A stretch of DNA of 64,000 bases. It comes from Eubacteriales bacterium. Lineage in GTDB: Bacteria; Bacillota; Clostridia; Oscillospirales; CAG-382. The notes beneath the pieces are model-generated. The model had not been told where the DNA came from and did not search any database. It was given only the letters and a program-made list of their open reading frames with translations. Shown here one piece after another: positions 18,951 to 26,871 of the stretch. The number at the start of each line of letters is the position of its first letter. The stretch's first letter is position 1. Position numbers and translations under genes: made by a program. The DNA is taken from assembly GCA_028705495.1 (NCBI GenBank), contig JAQWDK010000002.1:62001-126000 (forward strand), written 5' to 3'.

Positions 18951-19010
18951 ACATCATCTCTCCATTCAATTTGATACTGCTATTATATGCGAAAAAAGGC
19001 TTTTGATTGA

Positions 19011-20150
19011 TTATATTAGATATGAAAGTATCTGATTTGATACAAAAAATGACTTTTCTAAAAGTCTATAATTTCCGTCTTTTTCAAGCATCATTCCAGC
19101 ATTTAAAAATCTGCTCGCTTTGTTTAAGAATTCGTCAGGTTTTTTAAGTCTTGATATATCAAGACCGTCAGAAGTCCTCAATGACATGATTATGTAAACC
19201 TCATCGATTTCATCATCTGCCATTGTTTTTACATCATTATAATTTGAAACAGTAAAAATAGTGCCGCCTTTTTCTGCGTTCTCAATGAAAAGATGCATAT
19301 CGGGGCTAATGCTAAAGAGTTTGTTATTATACCTCGAATGAGCTGATGCACCGAAACCGAGAAAATCACCGCTCTGCCAATAATTCATATTATGAACTGA
19401 TCTAAAGCCTTTCTTAGCAAAGTTTGAGATTTCATAATGCTCAAAGCCTTTCTGTGCTAAAAACTCAGAAGCAGCATAATACATATCCGCTTCTTCATCG
19501 TCATCAGGGAATGAAAACATATTGCGTTTATTGTACATTACCGTTCCCGGTTCAAGCTTTAGATCATACATAGATATATGGCTGATTTTGTTCTCGAGCG
19601 TTGTTATTTTATCTAAATCATCAAGCAGCATTTCACAATTTTGATCAGGTAATCCAAACATTAAGTCCACCGATAAATTATCAAAACCAGAATCAGAAAG
19701 CATATCTATGCACTCAAGCGCAGTCGTAGAATTGTGAGAGCGACCAATCTGTGACAAGATATCGTCGTTCAGTGACTGAACTCCAACACTTATTCTATTA
19801 ACTCCACTATTTTTAAGAGAGATAAAATCAGTTTCACTCGCACTGTTTGGATTTGTTTCAAGGGTTATCTCACAGTTTTCATCAAGCAAGTAACTGCTTT
19901 TTATTTTATCTAATGCATTCCCTATATTTACTGCACCCAAAAGCGCAGGGGTTCCACCGCCAAAATAAACGCTTTTGATAAGATATTCCTCTCGGTTTAT
20001 TGGCGCTGCTATTGTATTCATGATAGCCATTGTGTATCTATTTTTTAGCTCTGGAGAGAAGTTTGTGTTGGAGTAAAAGTCACAATAATGGCATCTACTT
20101 TCGCAAAATGGTACATGAATATACAGTGACAGAGGTTTTTTTTCAGGCAT
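19011..20150 (-). CDS. hemW: Radical SAM protein HemW (heme chaperone, HemN-like)
   Basis: A radical-SAM protein of the HemN family. Members of this length (379 residues) with a single CxxxCxxC and no N-terminal extension are HemW, heme-binding chaperones, not coproporphyrinogen dehydrogenase. The cluster ligands are CESRCHYC (Cys16, Cys20, Cys23). Next come the YFGGGTPALL SAM-contact motif, ETNPNS and RISVGVQSLND, then the HemN C-terminal domain. Shine-Dalgarno AGGAGG sits 5 bases before the ATG. It follows clpX by 32 bases, across a hairpin that overlaps the clpX stop. Confidence 0.9.
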   Translation of the reverse strand: MPEKKPLSLYIHVPFCESRCHYCDFYSNTNFSPELKNRYTMAIMNTIAAPINREEYLIKSVYFGGGTPALLGAVNIGNALDKIKSSYLLDENCEITLETNPNSASETDFISLKNSGVNRISVGVQSLNDDILSQIGRSHNSTTALECIDMLSDSGFDNLSVDLMFGLPDQNCEMLLDDLDKITTLENKISHISMYDLKLEPGTVMYNKRNMFSFPDDDEEADMYYAASEFLAQKGFEHYEISNFAKKGFRSVHNMNYWQSGDFLGFGASAHSRYNNKLFSISPDMHLFIENAEKGGTIFTVSNYNDVKTMADDEIDEVYIIMSLRTSDGLDISRLKKPDEFLNKASRFLNAGMMLEKDGNYRLLEKSFFVSNQILSYLI

Positions 20151-20173
20151 GACAATCCTCCTTTATTTAAAGG

Positions 20174-20203
20174 AAAGGCAGCCTAACTTTCGGCTGCCTT
20201 TTT
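20174..20203 (-). terminator. Hairpin overlapping the clpX stop codon
   Basis: GGCAGCC and GGCTGCC arms (with flanking A/T pairs) fold around the clpX stop region: the last clpX codons (Lys-Lys-Ala-Ala) form one arm. On the minus strand TTTCCTTTAAAT follows, a modest U-tract, so it is probably a weak terminator or processing hairpin before hemW. Confidence 0.6.
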
Positions 20204-21463
20204 AACTGGTTTTTTAACTATTTCAGGATCGGCACCGTTTTTTACTGTGTCTGCTCCTATTTTAATCGACTTGATTGATTCGGATGGTGTTGAAAACATA
20301 AGCTTTGTCATGATTTTTTCCATGATTGTTCTCAGTCCGCGAGCACCGGTTTTCAGCTCTGTTGTCTTGTCGGCAATTGCCTCAAGCGCTTCACGGGTAA
20401 ACTCAAGCTTAACACCGTCAAGCTTAAACAACTGTTGATACTGTTTGACAAGTGCGTTTTTAGGTTCTGATAAAATCTGAACAAGTGCATCTCTGTCAAG
20501 CTCTTCAAGGGAAACAATAACAGGTAGTCTGCCGACAAGTTCCGGAATTAAACCGAATTTAACAAGATCGTGTGGTGTGACATCATCGCGTTTCTTGTTG
20601 TCTCCGACAACCTTGATATCGCCATTGAAACCAATAACAGAACCGCCTATGCGTTTGTCAATAATTTCACTTAAGCCATCAAAGGCACCGCCGCAGATAA
20701 AGAGTATGTTTTTGGTGTTTATCTCGATGAAATCCTGTTGCGGATGCTTTCTTCCGCCATTCGGAGGAACATTTGATACAGTTCCTTCGATTATTTTTAG
20801 GATTGCTTGTTGAACTCCTTCACCGGAAACATCACGAGTAATTGACCTATTTTCACTTCTGCGGGATATTTTATCTATCTCGTCAATATATATAATTCCA
20901 CGCTCGGCTTTTTCAACATCATAATCCGCAGCTTGAATAAGTTTAAGCAGAATGTTTTCGACATCCTCTCCGACATATCCAGCTTCGGTAAGAGTTGTAG
21001 CATCTGCAATTGCAAATGGTACATCGAGTAGTCTTGCAAGAGTTTCTGCGAGAAGTGTTTTACCTACACCAGTCGGCCCGATAAGTAGGACATTGCTTTT
21101 TTTGAGTTCGACAAAATCCTCATCTTCCTTGCTTTGTGTTTTTGATGATGATTTCTTGTCTAAATTTAATATTCTTTTATAATGGTTGTAAACTGCAACA
21201 GCTAGCGCGACCTTTGCATCTTCCTGTCCGATGACATATTGATCAAGTGTTTTCTTGATTTCAACAGGTTTCGGGAAATCCTTTTTAATGAATGGCTTTG
21301 AGGATTTTGGACCCTTGCCACCTTTGCTCTCGTTCATCATTTGGAAGATTATATCAACACAATCGCTGCATATAACTGCCTCGCCGATACCGGCGATATA
21401 ACCGTTGAGCTCGGTGCCTGGTCTGCCGCAGAAAGAGCAATGGTCTATCGGTTTCTTGGGCAT
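20183..21463 (-). CDS. clpX: ATP-dependent Clp protease ATP-binding subunit ClpX
   Basis: AAA+ unfoldase that feeds proteins to ClpP. The 426-residue product has the N-terminal zinc-binding domain (Cys9, Cys12, Cys32, Cys35), Walker A GPTGVGKT (129-136), Walker [11 protein letters not shown], the RGVQQ-type sensor region [15 protein letters not shown], the ClpP-docking IGF tripeptide in GSVIGFNGD, and the sensor-2 GARGLR. A Lys/Ala-rich C-terminal tail follows. It is 57 bases downstream of clpP. A perfect 13-base hairpin (21474-21501) lies between its Shine-Dalgarno GAAAGG and its ATG, an arrangement described in the findings. Confidence 0.97.
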   Translation of the reverse strand: MPKKPIDHCSFCGRPGTELNGYIAGIGEAVICSDCVDIIFQMMNESKGGKGPKSSKPFIKKDFPKPVEIKKTLDQYVIGQEDAKVALAVAVYNHYKRILNLDKKSSSKTQSKEDEDFVELKKSNVLLIGPTGVGKTLLAETLARLLDVPFAIADATTLTEAGYVGEDVENILLKLIQAADYDVEKAERGIIYIDEIDKISRRSENRSITRDVSGEGVQQAILKIIEGTVSNVPPNGGRKHPQQDFIEINTKNILFICGGAFDGLSEIIDKRIGGSVIGFNGDIKVVGDNKKRDDVTPHDLVKFGLIPELVGRLPVIVSLEELDRDALVQILSEPKNALVKQYQQLFKLDGVKLEFTREALEAIADKTTELKTGARGLRTIMEKIMTKLMFSTPSESIKSIKIGADTVKNGADPEIVKKPVKKAAES

Positions 21464-21473
21464 ATTTATATAT

Positions 21474-21507
21474 ACGCACTGTCACTGAAGTGACAGTGCG
21501 TCCTTTC
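21474..21507 (-). promoter_or_regulatory. clpX ribosome binding site followed by a perfect hairpin
   Basis: On the minus strand GAAAGG (21502-21507) is followed at once by a 13-base perfect inverted repeat, arms 21489-21501 and 21474-21486 with a two-base centre, then about ten A/T bases and the clpX ATG. The Shine-Dalgarno is about 38 bases from the ATG unless the hairpin folds. Folding brings the spacing near normal. The hairpin could equally stabilise the clpX mRNA 5' end after processing from clpP. Confidence 0.7.
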
Positions 21508-21520
21508 ATTACTTCTTAAA

Positions 21521-22120
21521 TTACTGTCTCTTTTCGAGAACTTTATCGATCAGACCATATTTCAGAGCTTCGTCAGCTGACATAAAATTGTCTCGCTCAG
21601 TGTCTCTTTCGATAATCTCAAGGGGTTGACCAGTCTTTTCGGCGAGAATCTTGTTGAGTTTTGTGCGAATCTTAACAAAACGGTCAACATGGATTTTCAT
21701 ATCAGTTACCTGACCCTGAGTCCCTGCTAAAGGCTGGTGGATCATAATTTCACTATTCGGGAGAGCGAATCTTTTTCCCTTTGTACCAGCAGTCAACAAA
21801 AATGCACCCATGCTTGCAGCAATACCGACACACATGGTCGAAACATCGCATTTGATGAAATTCATCGTATCATAAATCGCCATGCCAGAAGTTATAGAAC
21901 CGCCGGGGCTGTTAATGTAAAGATGGATATCCTTTTGTGGATCCTGAGCTTCAAGATAAAGCATCTGAGCAACTACCAAAGAAGCAGTAGTATCATTAAC
22001 CTCGTCAGCAAGGAAAACTATTCTGTCGTTTAAAAGTCGTGAAAAAATGTCATAGGAGCGTTCGCCTCTGTTTGTTTGCTCAATGACCATAGGTACAAGT
22101 GCCATATTCATATCTTTCAT
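21521..22120 (-). CDS. clpP: ATP-dependent Clp protease proteolytic subunit ClpP
   Basis: Serine protease of the tetradecameric Clp chamber. The 199 residues carry the full catalytic triad: Ser103 in [11 protein letters not shown], His128 in IMIHQPLAG and Asp177 in ERDNFM, plus the INSPGGS oxyanion strand (70-76). I kept the ATG at 22120. An ATG at 22108 (MNMAL) is also possible because many ClpP begin close to there. The segment before LVPMVIEQT is the propeptide-like tail. It lies between tig and clpX, the usual tig-clpP-clpX order, so quality control genes are co-expressed. Confidence 0.96.
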   Translation of the reverse strand: MKDMNMALVPMVIEQTNRGERSYDIFSRLLNDRIVFLADEVNDTTASLVVAQMLYLEAQDPQKDIHLYINSPGGSITSGMAIYDTMNFIKCDVSTMCVGIAASMGAFLLTAGTKGKRFALPNSEIMIHQPLAGTQGQVTDMKIHVDRFVKIRTKLNKILAEKTGQPLEIIERDTERDNFMSADEALKYGLIDKVLEKRQ

Positions 22121-22170
22121 AATGATCTCCTTCCCACCGCATAACGGTTCATATAATTATTGTTCTCAAA

Positions 22171-23487
22171 CTATTCAGCGGAGACTTCGGATTCTTCAGA
22201 TTGTTCCTTCTCGGTAACAACTGCAGCGTTTTTAACAAGCTCAAAAGCTTTTCTAGTTTTAAGGTCGGGCTCGAGCATGTCGTTTGTTATTGACTTCTTG
22301 ACTGTATCAACATCAATTCCGTAAGATTCGGCAATCTTTTTGTATTCTTCTTCAAATACTGTTTCTTCAATCTCGATCTCTTCAATTTTAGCAATCTTTT
22401 CGAGAGCAAGACGGCATTTAACACCCTTCTCAGCAGCGGGTTTGAACTGTTCGCGAAGCTGCTCAAGGGTTGAACCGGTGTATTTTAGGTAAAGGTCAAG
22501 GGATGCACCGTTTGATCTGAGTCTTTGCTCGTAGTCTCTTACATGACTTTCAACTTCGTTTGCTATCATAACTTCCGGAATTTCAACTTCAGAAATTTCA
22601 ATCAGCTTTTCTTCGAGATTTCTTTCAAGACCTGAATCAGCATTCTTTTCGAATCTGTCGGCTATTTTCGCCTTGATACTCTCACGATATTCAGCAAGTG
22701 TGTCAAATTCAGAGACATCCTTTGCGAATTCGTCGTCAAGCTCAGGTAGATCAAGGTGCTTGATTTCTTTTAATTTGATCTTAAAGACTGCAGGCTTACC
22801 TTTTAAGTTCTCTGCGTGATACTCTTCCGGGAAGCTGACATTAACGTCAAATTCTTCACCTGTTTTATGACCGACAACTTGCTCTTCAAATCCAGGAATA
22901 AAGCTACCGGAACCAAGTACAAGTGAGTAATCCTCACCCTTACCGCCTTCAAAAGCAACGCCATCCACAAAGCCTTCAAAGTCAATGACTGTTGTATCCC
23001 CGTTTTCTGCTGCGCGGTCTTCAACAGTGATCATTCGTCCGTTGCGCTTTCTAACTTCAGCAACTTCAGCATCGACCATTTCGTCTGTGACTTTCTGAAC
23101 ATATTTAACTGCTTCAAGTCCTTTATATTCACCAACGGTGATTTCAGGCTTATTAGTAACAACAGCTTTAACAACAATACCGTCGTCGTCGCTGGAAACA
23201 AAATCAATCATCGGGTCTGCGACAGGTTCAAGTTTTGCTTCGGCTATTGCTTCTCTATAGAGAGCAGGAAGAACCATATCTATTGCTTCGTCACGGAAAA
23301 CATCCGCACCGTACATTTTTTCGATTATCTTTTTTGGAGCTTTTCCCTTCCTGAACCCGGGAACGCTTATATCACCGACACTCTTTTTATAAACAGCGTC
23401 AACCGCAGCGTCAAAATCCGCTTTGGGTATAACAATCTCAAGCTCATATTTATTGTTTTCAGGCTTGCTAACTGATTTCAAACTCAT
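22171..23487 (-). CDS. tig: Trigger factor
   Basis: Ribosome-associated chaperone with peptidyl-prolyl isomerase activity. The 438-residue protein has the ribosome-docking signature GFRKGKAPKKII (about 44-55), a central FKBP-type domain beginning near residue 160 (GDTTVIDFEGFVDG, then GFEEQVVGHKTGEEFDV), and a helical C-terminal chaperone arm with an acidic tail. Length is normal. It is the first gene of tig-clpP-clpX, with a consensus-like promoter 55 bases before the start (23543-23570). Confidence 0.96.
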   Translation of the reverse strand: MSLKSVSKPENNKYELEIVIPKADFDAAVDAVYKKSVGDISVPGFRKGKAPKKIIEKMYGADVFRDEAIDMVLPALYREAIAEAKLEPVADPMIDFVSSDDDGIVVKAVVTNKPEITVGEYKGLEAVKYVQKVTDEMVDAEVAEVRKRNGRMITVEDRAAENGDTTVIDFEGFVDGVAFEGGKGEDYSLVLGSGSFIPGFEEQVVGHKTGEEFDVNVSFPEEYHAENLKGKPAVFKIKLKEIKHLDLPELDDEFAKDVSEFDTLAEYRESIKAKIADRFEKNADSGLERNLEEKLIEISEVEIPEVMIANEVESHVRDYEQRLRSNGASLDLYLKYTGSTLEQLREQFKPAAEKGVKCRLALEKIAKIEEIEIEETVFEEEYKKIAESYGIDVDTVKKSITNDMLEPDLKTRKAFELVKNAAVVTEKEQSEESEVSAE

Positions 23488-23542
23488 TTGCTTCTTACCA
23501 TCATCTTTCTAAAATATATCTGGGAACTGGGCATACTATATT

Positions 23543-23570
23543 ATTCTATACTTTTTTACTCAATTGTCAA
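23543..23570 (-). promoter_or_regulatory. Probable tig promoter
   Basis: Minus-strand TTGACA (23565-23570), 16-base spacer, TAGAAT (23543-23548). It lies 56-83 bases upstream of the tig ATG. Confidence 0.7.
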
Positions 23571-23768
23571 CCCTGTAATTAAACAAATTTGTAAACAGAA
23601 AAATTTTATTGTTAACTTTTTGTAATTTATTGTAGAGATAAGGTTTCATTATGCAAAACTTTAGTTTTCAATTAAAATTGAAATGGTAACGTTTTGTGTT
23701 ACAGTATACATAATGTGCCGATTTGTATTTCAATAATGTTAATTTTATTTTATATTTTATCTTATGTA

Positions 23769-23796
23769 TTGTTTTATAGAAATTTTTATGTATAAT
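23769..23796 (+). promoter_or_regulatory. Probable promoter of the Spo0A-C-like gene
   Basis: TTGTTT (23769-23774), 16-base spacer, TATAAT (23791-23796), about 50 bases before the start codon. The -10 is consensus and the -35 weak, so an activator could be needed. Confidence 0.55.
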
Positions 23797-23847
23797 TTTA
23801 ATTATGTATTGATTAGGTTCTAGTTAATATTCTATGAAAGGATGAGT

Positions 23848-24246
23848 ATGTGTTTAATGAATAATGTTATAAGAAATGAAGTTGATTTATTTATAGAACA
23901 GCTGCTCACCAGCCTTGGGTTTAACAAAAAACATGTAGGATTCTTTTATATAAAATTCTGCTTATTATTCTACATTGAAAAGTCAGCGGAAAACACAAAA
24001 CAGCTATCTCTAACGAAAATAGTCTACCCGGCTTGTGCAAAGCATTTTTTGTGTTCTTCTGAGTCAGTTGAACGATGTATACGATTCTCCGTTAAACATT
24101 GCTGGCTATATGGAAACTTAGAAAATCAGTTAAACTTTTTTTCTAATATTAAATGCAGCAGCATTATTCCGTCTGTATCAACTTTTTTTGATGCATTTTT
24201 ATATCATATAATTTACTGGTTTGGTGATACCGGGATAAAAGTATAG
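23848..24246 (+). CDS. Stand-alone Spo0A C-terminal-domain protein (no receiver domain)
   Basis: A 132-residue protein resembling only the DNA-binding effector half of Spo0A. The signature is YPACAKHFLCSSESVERCIR followed by FSVKHCWLYGN, matching the Spo0A pattern YPxVAKxxxTTxSRVERAIRHAIEVAWxRGN. The preceding helix (LLTSLGFNKKHVGFFYIK) aligns with the Spo0A segment around HEIGVPAHIKGYQYLRDAI. No phosphoacceptor receiver is encoded and none is upstream in any frame. The start at 23848 is preferred over 23842 because the latter touches the Shine-Dalgarno GAAAGG; 23857 is another option. It has its own promoter and a terminator at 24247. It may compete with or modulate Spo0A at 0A boxes, but that is inference. 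It is divergent and Cys/Phe-rich. Confidence 0.75.
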   Translation: MCLMNNVIRNEVDLFIEQLLTSLGFNKKHVGFFYIKFCLLFYIEKSAENTKQLSLTKIVYPACAKHFLCSSESVERCIRFSVKHCWLYGNLENQLNFFSNIKCSSIIPSVSTFFDAFLYHIIYWFGDTGIKV

Positions 24247-24276
24247 ACCTTCGAAATACGAAGGTTTTATTTTTTT
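24247..24276 (+). terminator. Rho-independent terminator of the Spo0A-C-like gene
   Basis: Stem ACCTTCG (24247-24253) with CGAAGGT (24259-24265), five-base loop, then TTTATTTTTTT. It begins immediately after the stop codon. Confidence 0.88.
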
Positions 24277-24283
24277 AGGGTGA

Positions 24284-24312
24284 TTGACAAAGGAACAATT
24301 ATAACATATAAT
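24284..24312 (+). promoter_or_regulatory. Consensus sigma-A promoter of the GNAT gene
   Basis: TTGACA (24284-24289), 17-base spacer, TATAAT (24307-24312): a perfect match. Predicted transcription start is near 24319, downstream of the GTG at 24280 that opens the longest frame, so that GTG cannot be the normal start. Confidence 0.88.
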
Positions 24313-24345
24313 GCAATCATCATAATAAATAGCGGTGATAATCAT

Positions 24346-24891
24346 TTGACAACGCTCCAAAAAACAACCAAGAGCGATTATGTAAACATAAAAAAGCTCT
24401 ATACTAAAGCATTTCCATGGAATGAACAAGAACCATTCTTTCTTCTTAAAAAACTTGTGTCGGAGGGTAAAGCAGATATTTTAAAATTCGAAACCGATGG
24501 TGTGTATTCCGGTTTGGCTATCAGTTTATTATACGACAAGTTTGTACTTGTCGATTATTTTGCTATTGACGACGATTTCAGAGGTAAAGGAGTCGGTAGT
24601 GAAGCCCTTTTATTAATAAGAAATTGGTATAAAGACAAAAAACTTTTTCTTGAAATCGAAAAACCCGGTTGTGGTACTGAAGATGATTCAATAAGGGTAA
24701 GACGACGAAATTTTTACTTGAAGAATGGTCTCATTGACTGCAACATCAGTATTTTGGTTGATAATATACCGATGGATCTGCTCACTTTTGGGGAAACAAT
24801 AACTTATGAAGATTACATCTCCGTGCTTCGCGGTGTTTTCGGCGGAGTTATTTTTCGCTACATGAATCCTTCAAGAATATTACACGACTAA
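24346..24891 (+). CDS. GNAT-family N-acetyltransferase
   Basis: Acetyl-CoA-dependent acetyltransferase fold, 181 residues from the TTG at 24346. This start is forced by the consensus promoter at 24284-24312 and supported by GCGGTGAT upstream. It begins TTLQKTTKSDYVNIKKLYTKAF, the usual GNAT strand 1-helix 1. The acetyl-CoA pyrophosphate loop is FRGKGVGSEALL (Q/RxxGxG/A type), preceded by the core strand LVDYFAIDDD. The C-terminal strand region (RRRNFYLKNGLIDCN) is the common YxxxGF-like segment. The substrate (small molecule or protein) cannot be predicted. It is probably monocistronic or runs into cca, 77 bases downstream. Confidence 0.82.
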   Translation: MTTLQKTTKSDYVNIKKLYTKAFPWNEQEPFFLLKKLVSEGKADILKFETDGVYSGLAISLLYDKFVLVDYFAIDDDFRGKGVGSEALLLIRNWYKDKKLFLEIEKPGCGTEDDSIRVRRRNFYLKNGLIDCNISILVDNIPMDLLTFGETITYEDYISVLRGVFGGVIFRYMNPSRILHD

Positions 24892-24913
24892 GATTATCGT
24901 TTCAGAGGTGCAA

Positions 24914-24935
24914 ATTGAAAGATAAATCTTTCAAT
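24914..24935 (+). repeat. Palindromic hairpin repeat (copy of the 1934-1959 element)
   Basis: ATTGAAAGAT (24914-24923) and ATCTTTCAAT (24926-24935) around AA, followed by CTTTT. The same core occurs in the gdpP-rplI gap (1936-1957), and a variant with a six-base centre occurs at 50729-50750. Here it could act as a weak terminator for the GNAT gene. It makes a TTG at 24915 an unlikely start for cca. Confidence 0.7.
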
Positions 24936-24968
24936 CTTTTATGTCAAGTAGAAAGAGATGGTCTAATT

Positions 24969-26318
24969 ATGCCAGAACTCATTAATTTACCCAACGAGGT
25001 ACTGACCATAATAAAAAGACTCGAATCTGCCGGATATGAAGCTTATGCTGCTGGTGGGTGTGTAAGAGATTACTTCTTACAGCGAAATTCTGATGATTTT
25101 GATGTTACCACCTCTGCAAAACCCGAAGAAACAAGAGCGGTGTTCAAAGATTATAGAGTAATTGAAACTGGGATAAAGCATGGAACTGTTACTGCTATAA
25201 TACGCGGCCTAAAAGTTGAGGTTACAACTTACCGCATTGATGGTCTATATGAGGACAACCGCAGACCATCGAAAGTGACATATTCTAAAAGCAGCTACGA
25301 GGACACCTGTCGGAGGGATTTTACTATAAATGCGCTACTCTACAATCCCAAAACCGGAGTTGTCGATTACCACGGTGGTCTCGAGGATATAAAGAACAAA
25401 GTTATAAAGTGTGTCGGTGAACCTGAAAACCGCTTTAGCGAGGATACACTTCGAATTCTACGCGCCTTGCGTTTTTCTTCGGTGTTAGGTTTTCAAATTG
25501 AAGATAAAACAAAGCAAGCTATATTTAAGACAAAAATACTTTTGAAAAAAATATCTGCAGAAAGAATTGCTACTGAATTTTCTAAACTGCTTTGCGGAAA
25601 TTCTGTTCGAGAAATTTTAACTGAATACATCACCGTGCTTGGAGTTTTTATACCGGAACTACTGCCAATGAATGGTTTCAATCAACTTAATCCTTATCAT
25701 AAATACGATGTTTTCGACCATACCGCAAGAGTTGTCGAAAATTGTCCTCCTGTCGCTCATCTTAGATTAGCTGCTCTCTTTCACGACAGCGCAAAACCGC
25801 TTGTCCAAAGAGTCGATAAAAAAGGTATAGGACATTACAAAGGACATGCTGAAGCCGGCATGCAGCTTGCTGTTCATGTTTTGAACAGATTGAAGTACGA
25901 CAAAGCTACTATCGGTAAAGTCAAGCTGTTAATACAGTACCATGATGACACAATACTACCCGAAAAACCTATGATTAAAAGGCTTATGGCAATCCTTACA
26001 CCGGAACTGTTATTGGATTTATACGCTTTGCAAAGAGCCGATGCTGCCTCTAAGGGTGGGAAGAAATCACGCCGAGATCGTTTTATTGGTGCAAGCGAAA
26101 GCCTGACTAAGGAAATTATAGCTGCTGGTGAGTGTTATTCGTTTGATTGTTTAGCAATAAAAGGCGGTGATTTGATAAATGCGGGACTGTGTGAAGGCCC
26201 TGAAACAAGCCGACTGATGAAACTTCTACTTGACGCTGTTATTGACGGCAAAGTAGAAAATAATAAAAATGCTCTCCTTGACTATGCAAAGGCTTCGGAC
26301 GAAAAAAATGAAAACTAA
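24969..26318 (+). CDS. cca: CCA-adding tRNA nucleotidyltransferase
   Basis: Adds or repairs the 3' CCA of tRNAs. I use the ATG at 24969 (449 residues): it gives the canonical N-terminus LPNEVLTIIKRLESAGYEAY, and the frame-extending TTG at 24915 lies inside a hairpin repeat. The class II nucleotidyltransferase core shows GGCVRDYFL and the catalytic DDFDVTTSAKPEE pair. The RNA-binding EDTCRRDFTINALLY and RFSEDTLRILRALRF motifs follow, and an HD domain has LFHDSAKP and QYHDD. Several bacterial CCA enzymes carry such HD phosphohydrolase domains. The 3' end overlaps the next gene by 11 bases. Confidence 0.94.
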   Translation: MPELINLPNEVLTIIKRLESAGYEAYAAGGCVRDYFLQRNSDDFDVTTSAKPEETRAVFKDYRVIETGIKHGTVTAIIRGLKVEVTTYRIDGLYEDNRRPSKVTYSKSSYEDTCRRDFTINALLYNPKTGVVDYHGGLEDIKNKVIKCVGEPENRFSEDTLRILRALRFSSVLGFQIEDKTKQAIFKTKILLKKISAERIATEFSKLLCGNSVREILTEYITVLGVFIPELLPMNGFNQLNPYHKYDVFDHTARVVENCPPVAHLRLAALFHDSAKPLVQRVDKKGIGHYKGHAEAGMQLAVHVLNRLKYDKATIGKVKLLIQYHDDTILPEKPMIKRLMAILTPELLLDLYALQRADAASKGGKKSRRDRFIGASESLTKEIIAAGECYSFDCLAIKGGDLINAGLCEGPETSRLMKLLLDAVIDGKVENNKNALLDYAKASDEKNEN

Positions 26319-26871
26319 AAATCGTAAAAAGATCACTACATCAAAAAAAATCTCTGTAAATGGGTGCATTTTTACACTAATCCGCTCAGACCGAAAAACT
26401 GTTTCAGTAGAAATAAATCCCAATCTCGGTGTTGTTTTACGTGCCCCATCGGTAATATCGGACTCAGAAGCTATTGAGGTTATACGAAAAAACAGTTCTT
26501 GGATTGCATCAGCAACCGAAAGGCAGCAAAAAAAGAAACCCAGAAAAGAACCGACGCCGGATGAAGTCCTTGACCTAAAGGCTAAAGCAAAGGCTATTAT
26601 ACCTGAAAGGGTCAAGGTTTTTGCTGCTTTAATGAAAGTTGATCCGACAGCAATAACCATAACCTCAGCAAAGACACGTTTTGGCAGTTGCAGCGGTAAG
26701 AACGGGCTCAGCTTTTCTTATCTTCTAATGCAATATCCGGAGCCTGCTATTGATTATGTTGTCGTTCACGAGCTTGCACATATAAAGCACAAGAACCACG
26801 GTAAGGGTTTTTATGCTGAAATAGAAAAATACATGCCTGACTACAAAGACAGAAGAAAGCTATTAAAATAA
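26308..26871 (+). CDS. YgjP/WLM-like DUF45 zinc metallopeptidase
   Basis: Gluzincin-type protein of the YgjP (DUF45/SprT-like) group. The start at 26308 overlaps the cca stop and gives 187 residues; the longer frame from 26269 lacks support. The N-terminal region is a small beta-domain (VSVEINPNLGVVLRAP). The C-terminal half holds the family motif SAKTRFGSCSGKNGLSFSYLLM, then VVHELAHIKHKNHGKGFYAE, an HExxH variant in which HELAH plus a downstream His bind zinc. No membrane segments. The cellular target is unknown. Translational coupling with cca is suggested by the overlap. Confidence 0.85.
   Translation: MKTKNRKKITTSKKISVNGCIFTLIRSDRKTVSVEINPNLGVVLRAPSVISDSEAIEVIRKNSSWIASATERQQKKKPRKEPTPDEVLDLKAKAKAIIPERVKVFAALMKVDPTAITITSAKTRFGSCSGKNGLSFSYLLMQYPEPAIDYVVVHELAHIKHKNHGKGFYAEIEKYMPDYKDRRKLLK

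Larger units (their letters stand above)
23488..23847. other. Intergenic region between divergent tig and the Spo0A-C gene
   Basis: 360 bases of strongly AT-rich DNA. It holds the tig promoter (23543-23570) on the minus strand and a promoter for the plus-strand gene (23769-23796). A perfect palindrome TTTCAATTAAAATTGAAA lies near 23666-23683, followed by a small GTAAC/GTTAC inverted repeat (23686-23702). I found no 0A box (TGTCGAA) and no further open frame with a ribosome binding site. Confidence 0.6.

Noticed and set aside
23848..24246. 5'-truncated full-length spo0A pseudogene
   Set aside because: No receiver-like sequence remains upstream in any frame, and the gene has its own promoter, ribosome site and terminator, which fits a separate gene better. 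It cannot be fully excluded.
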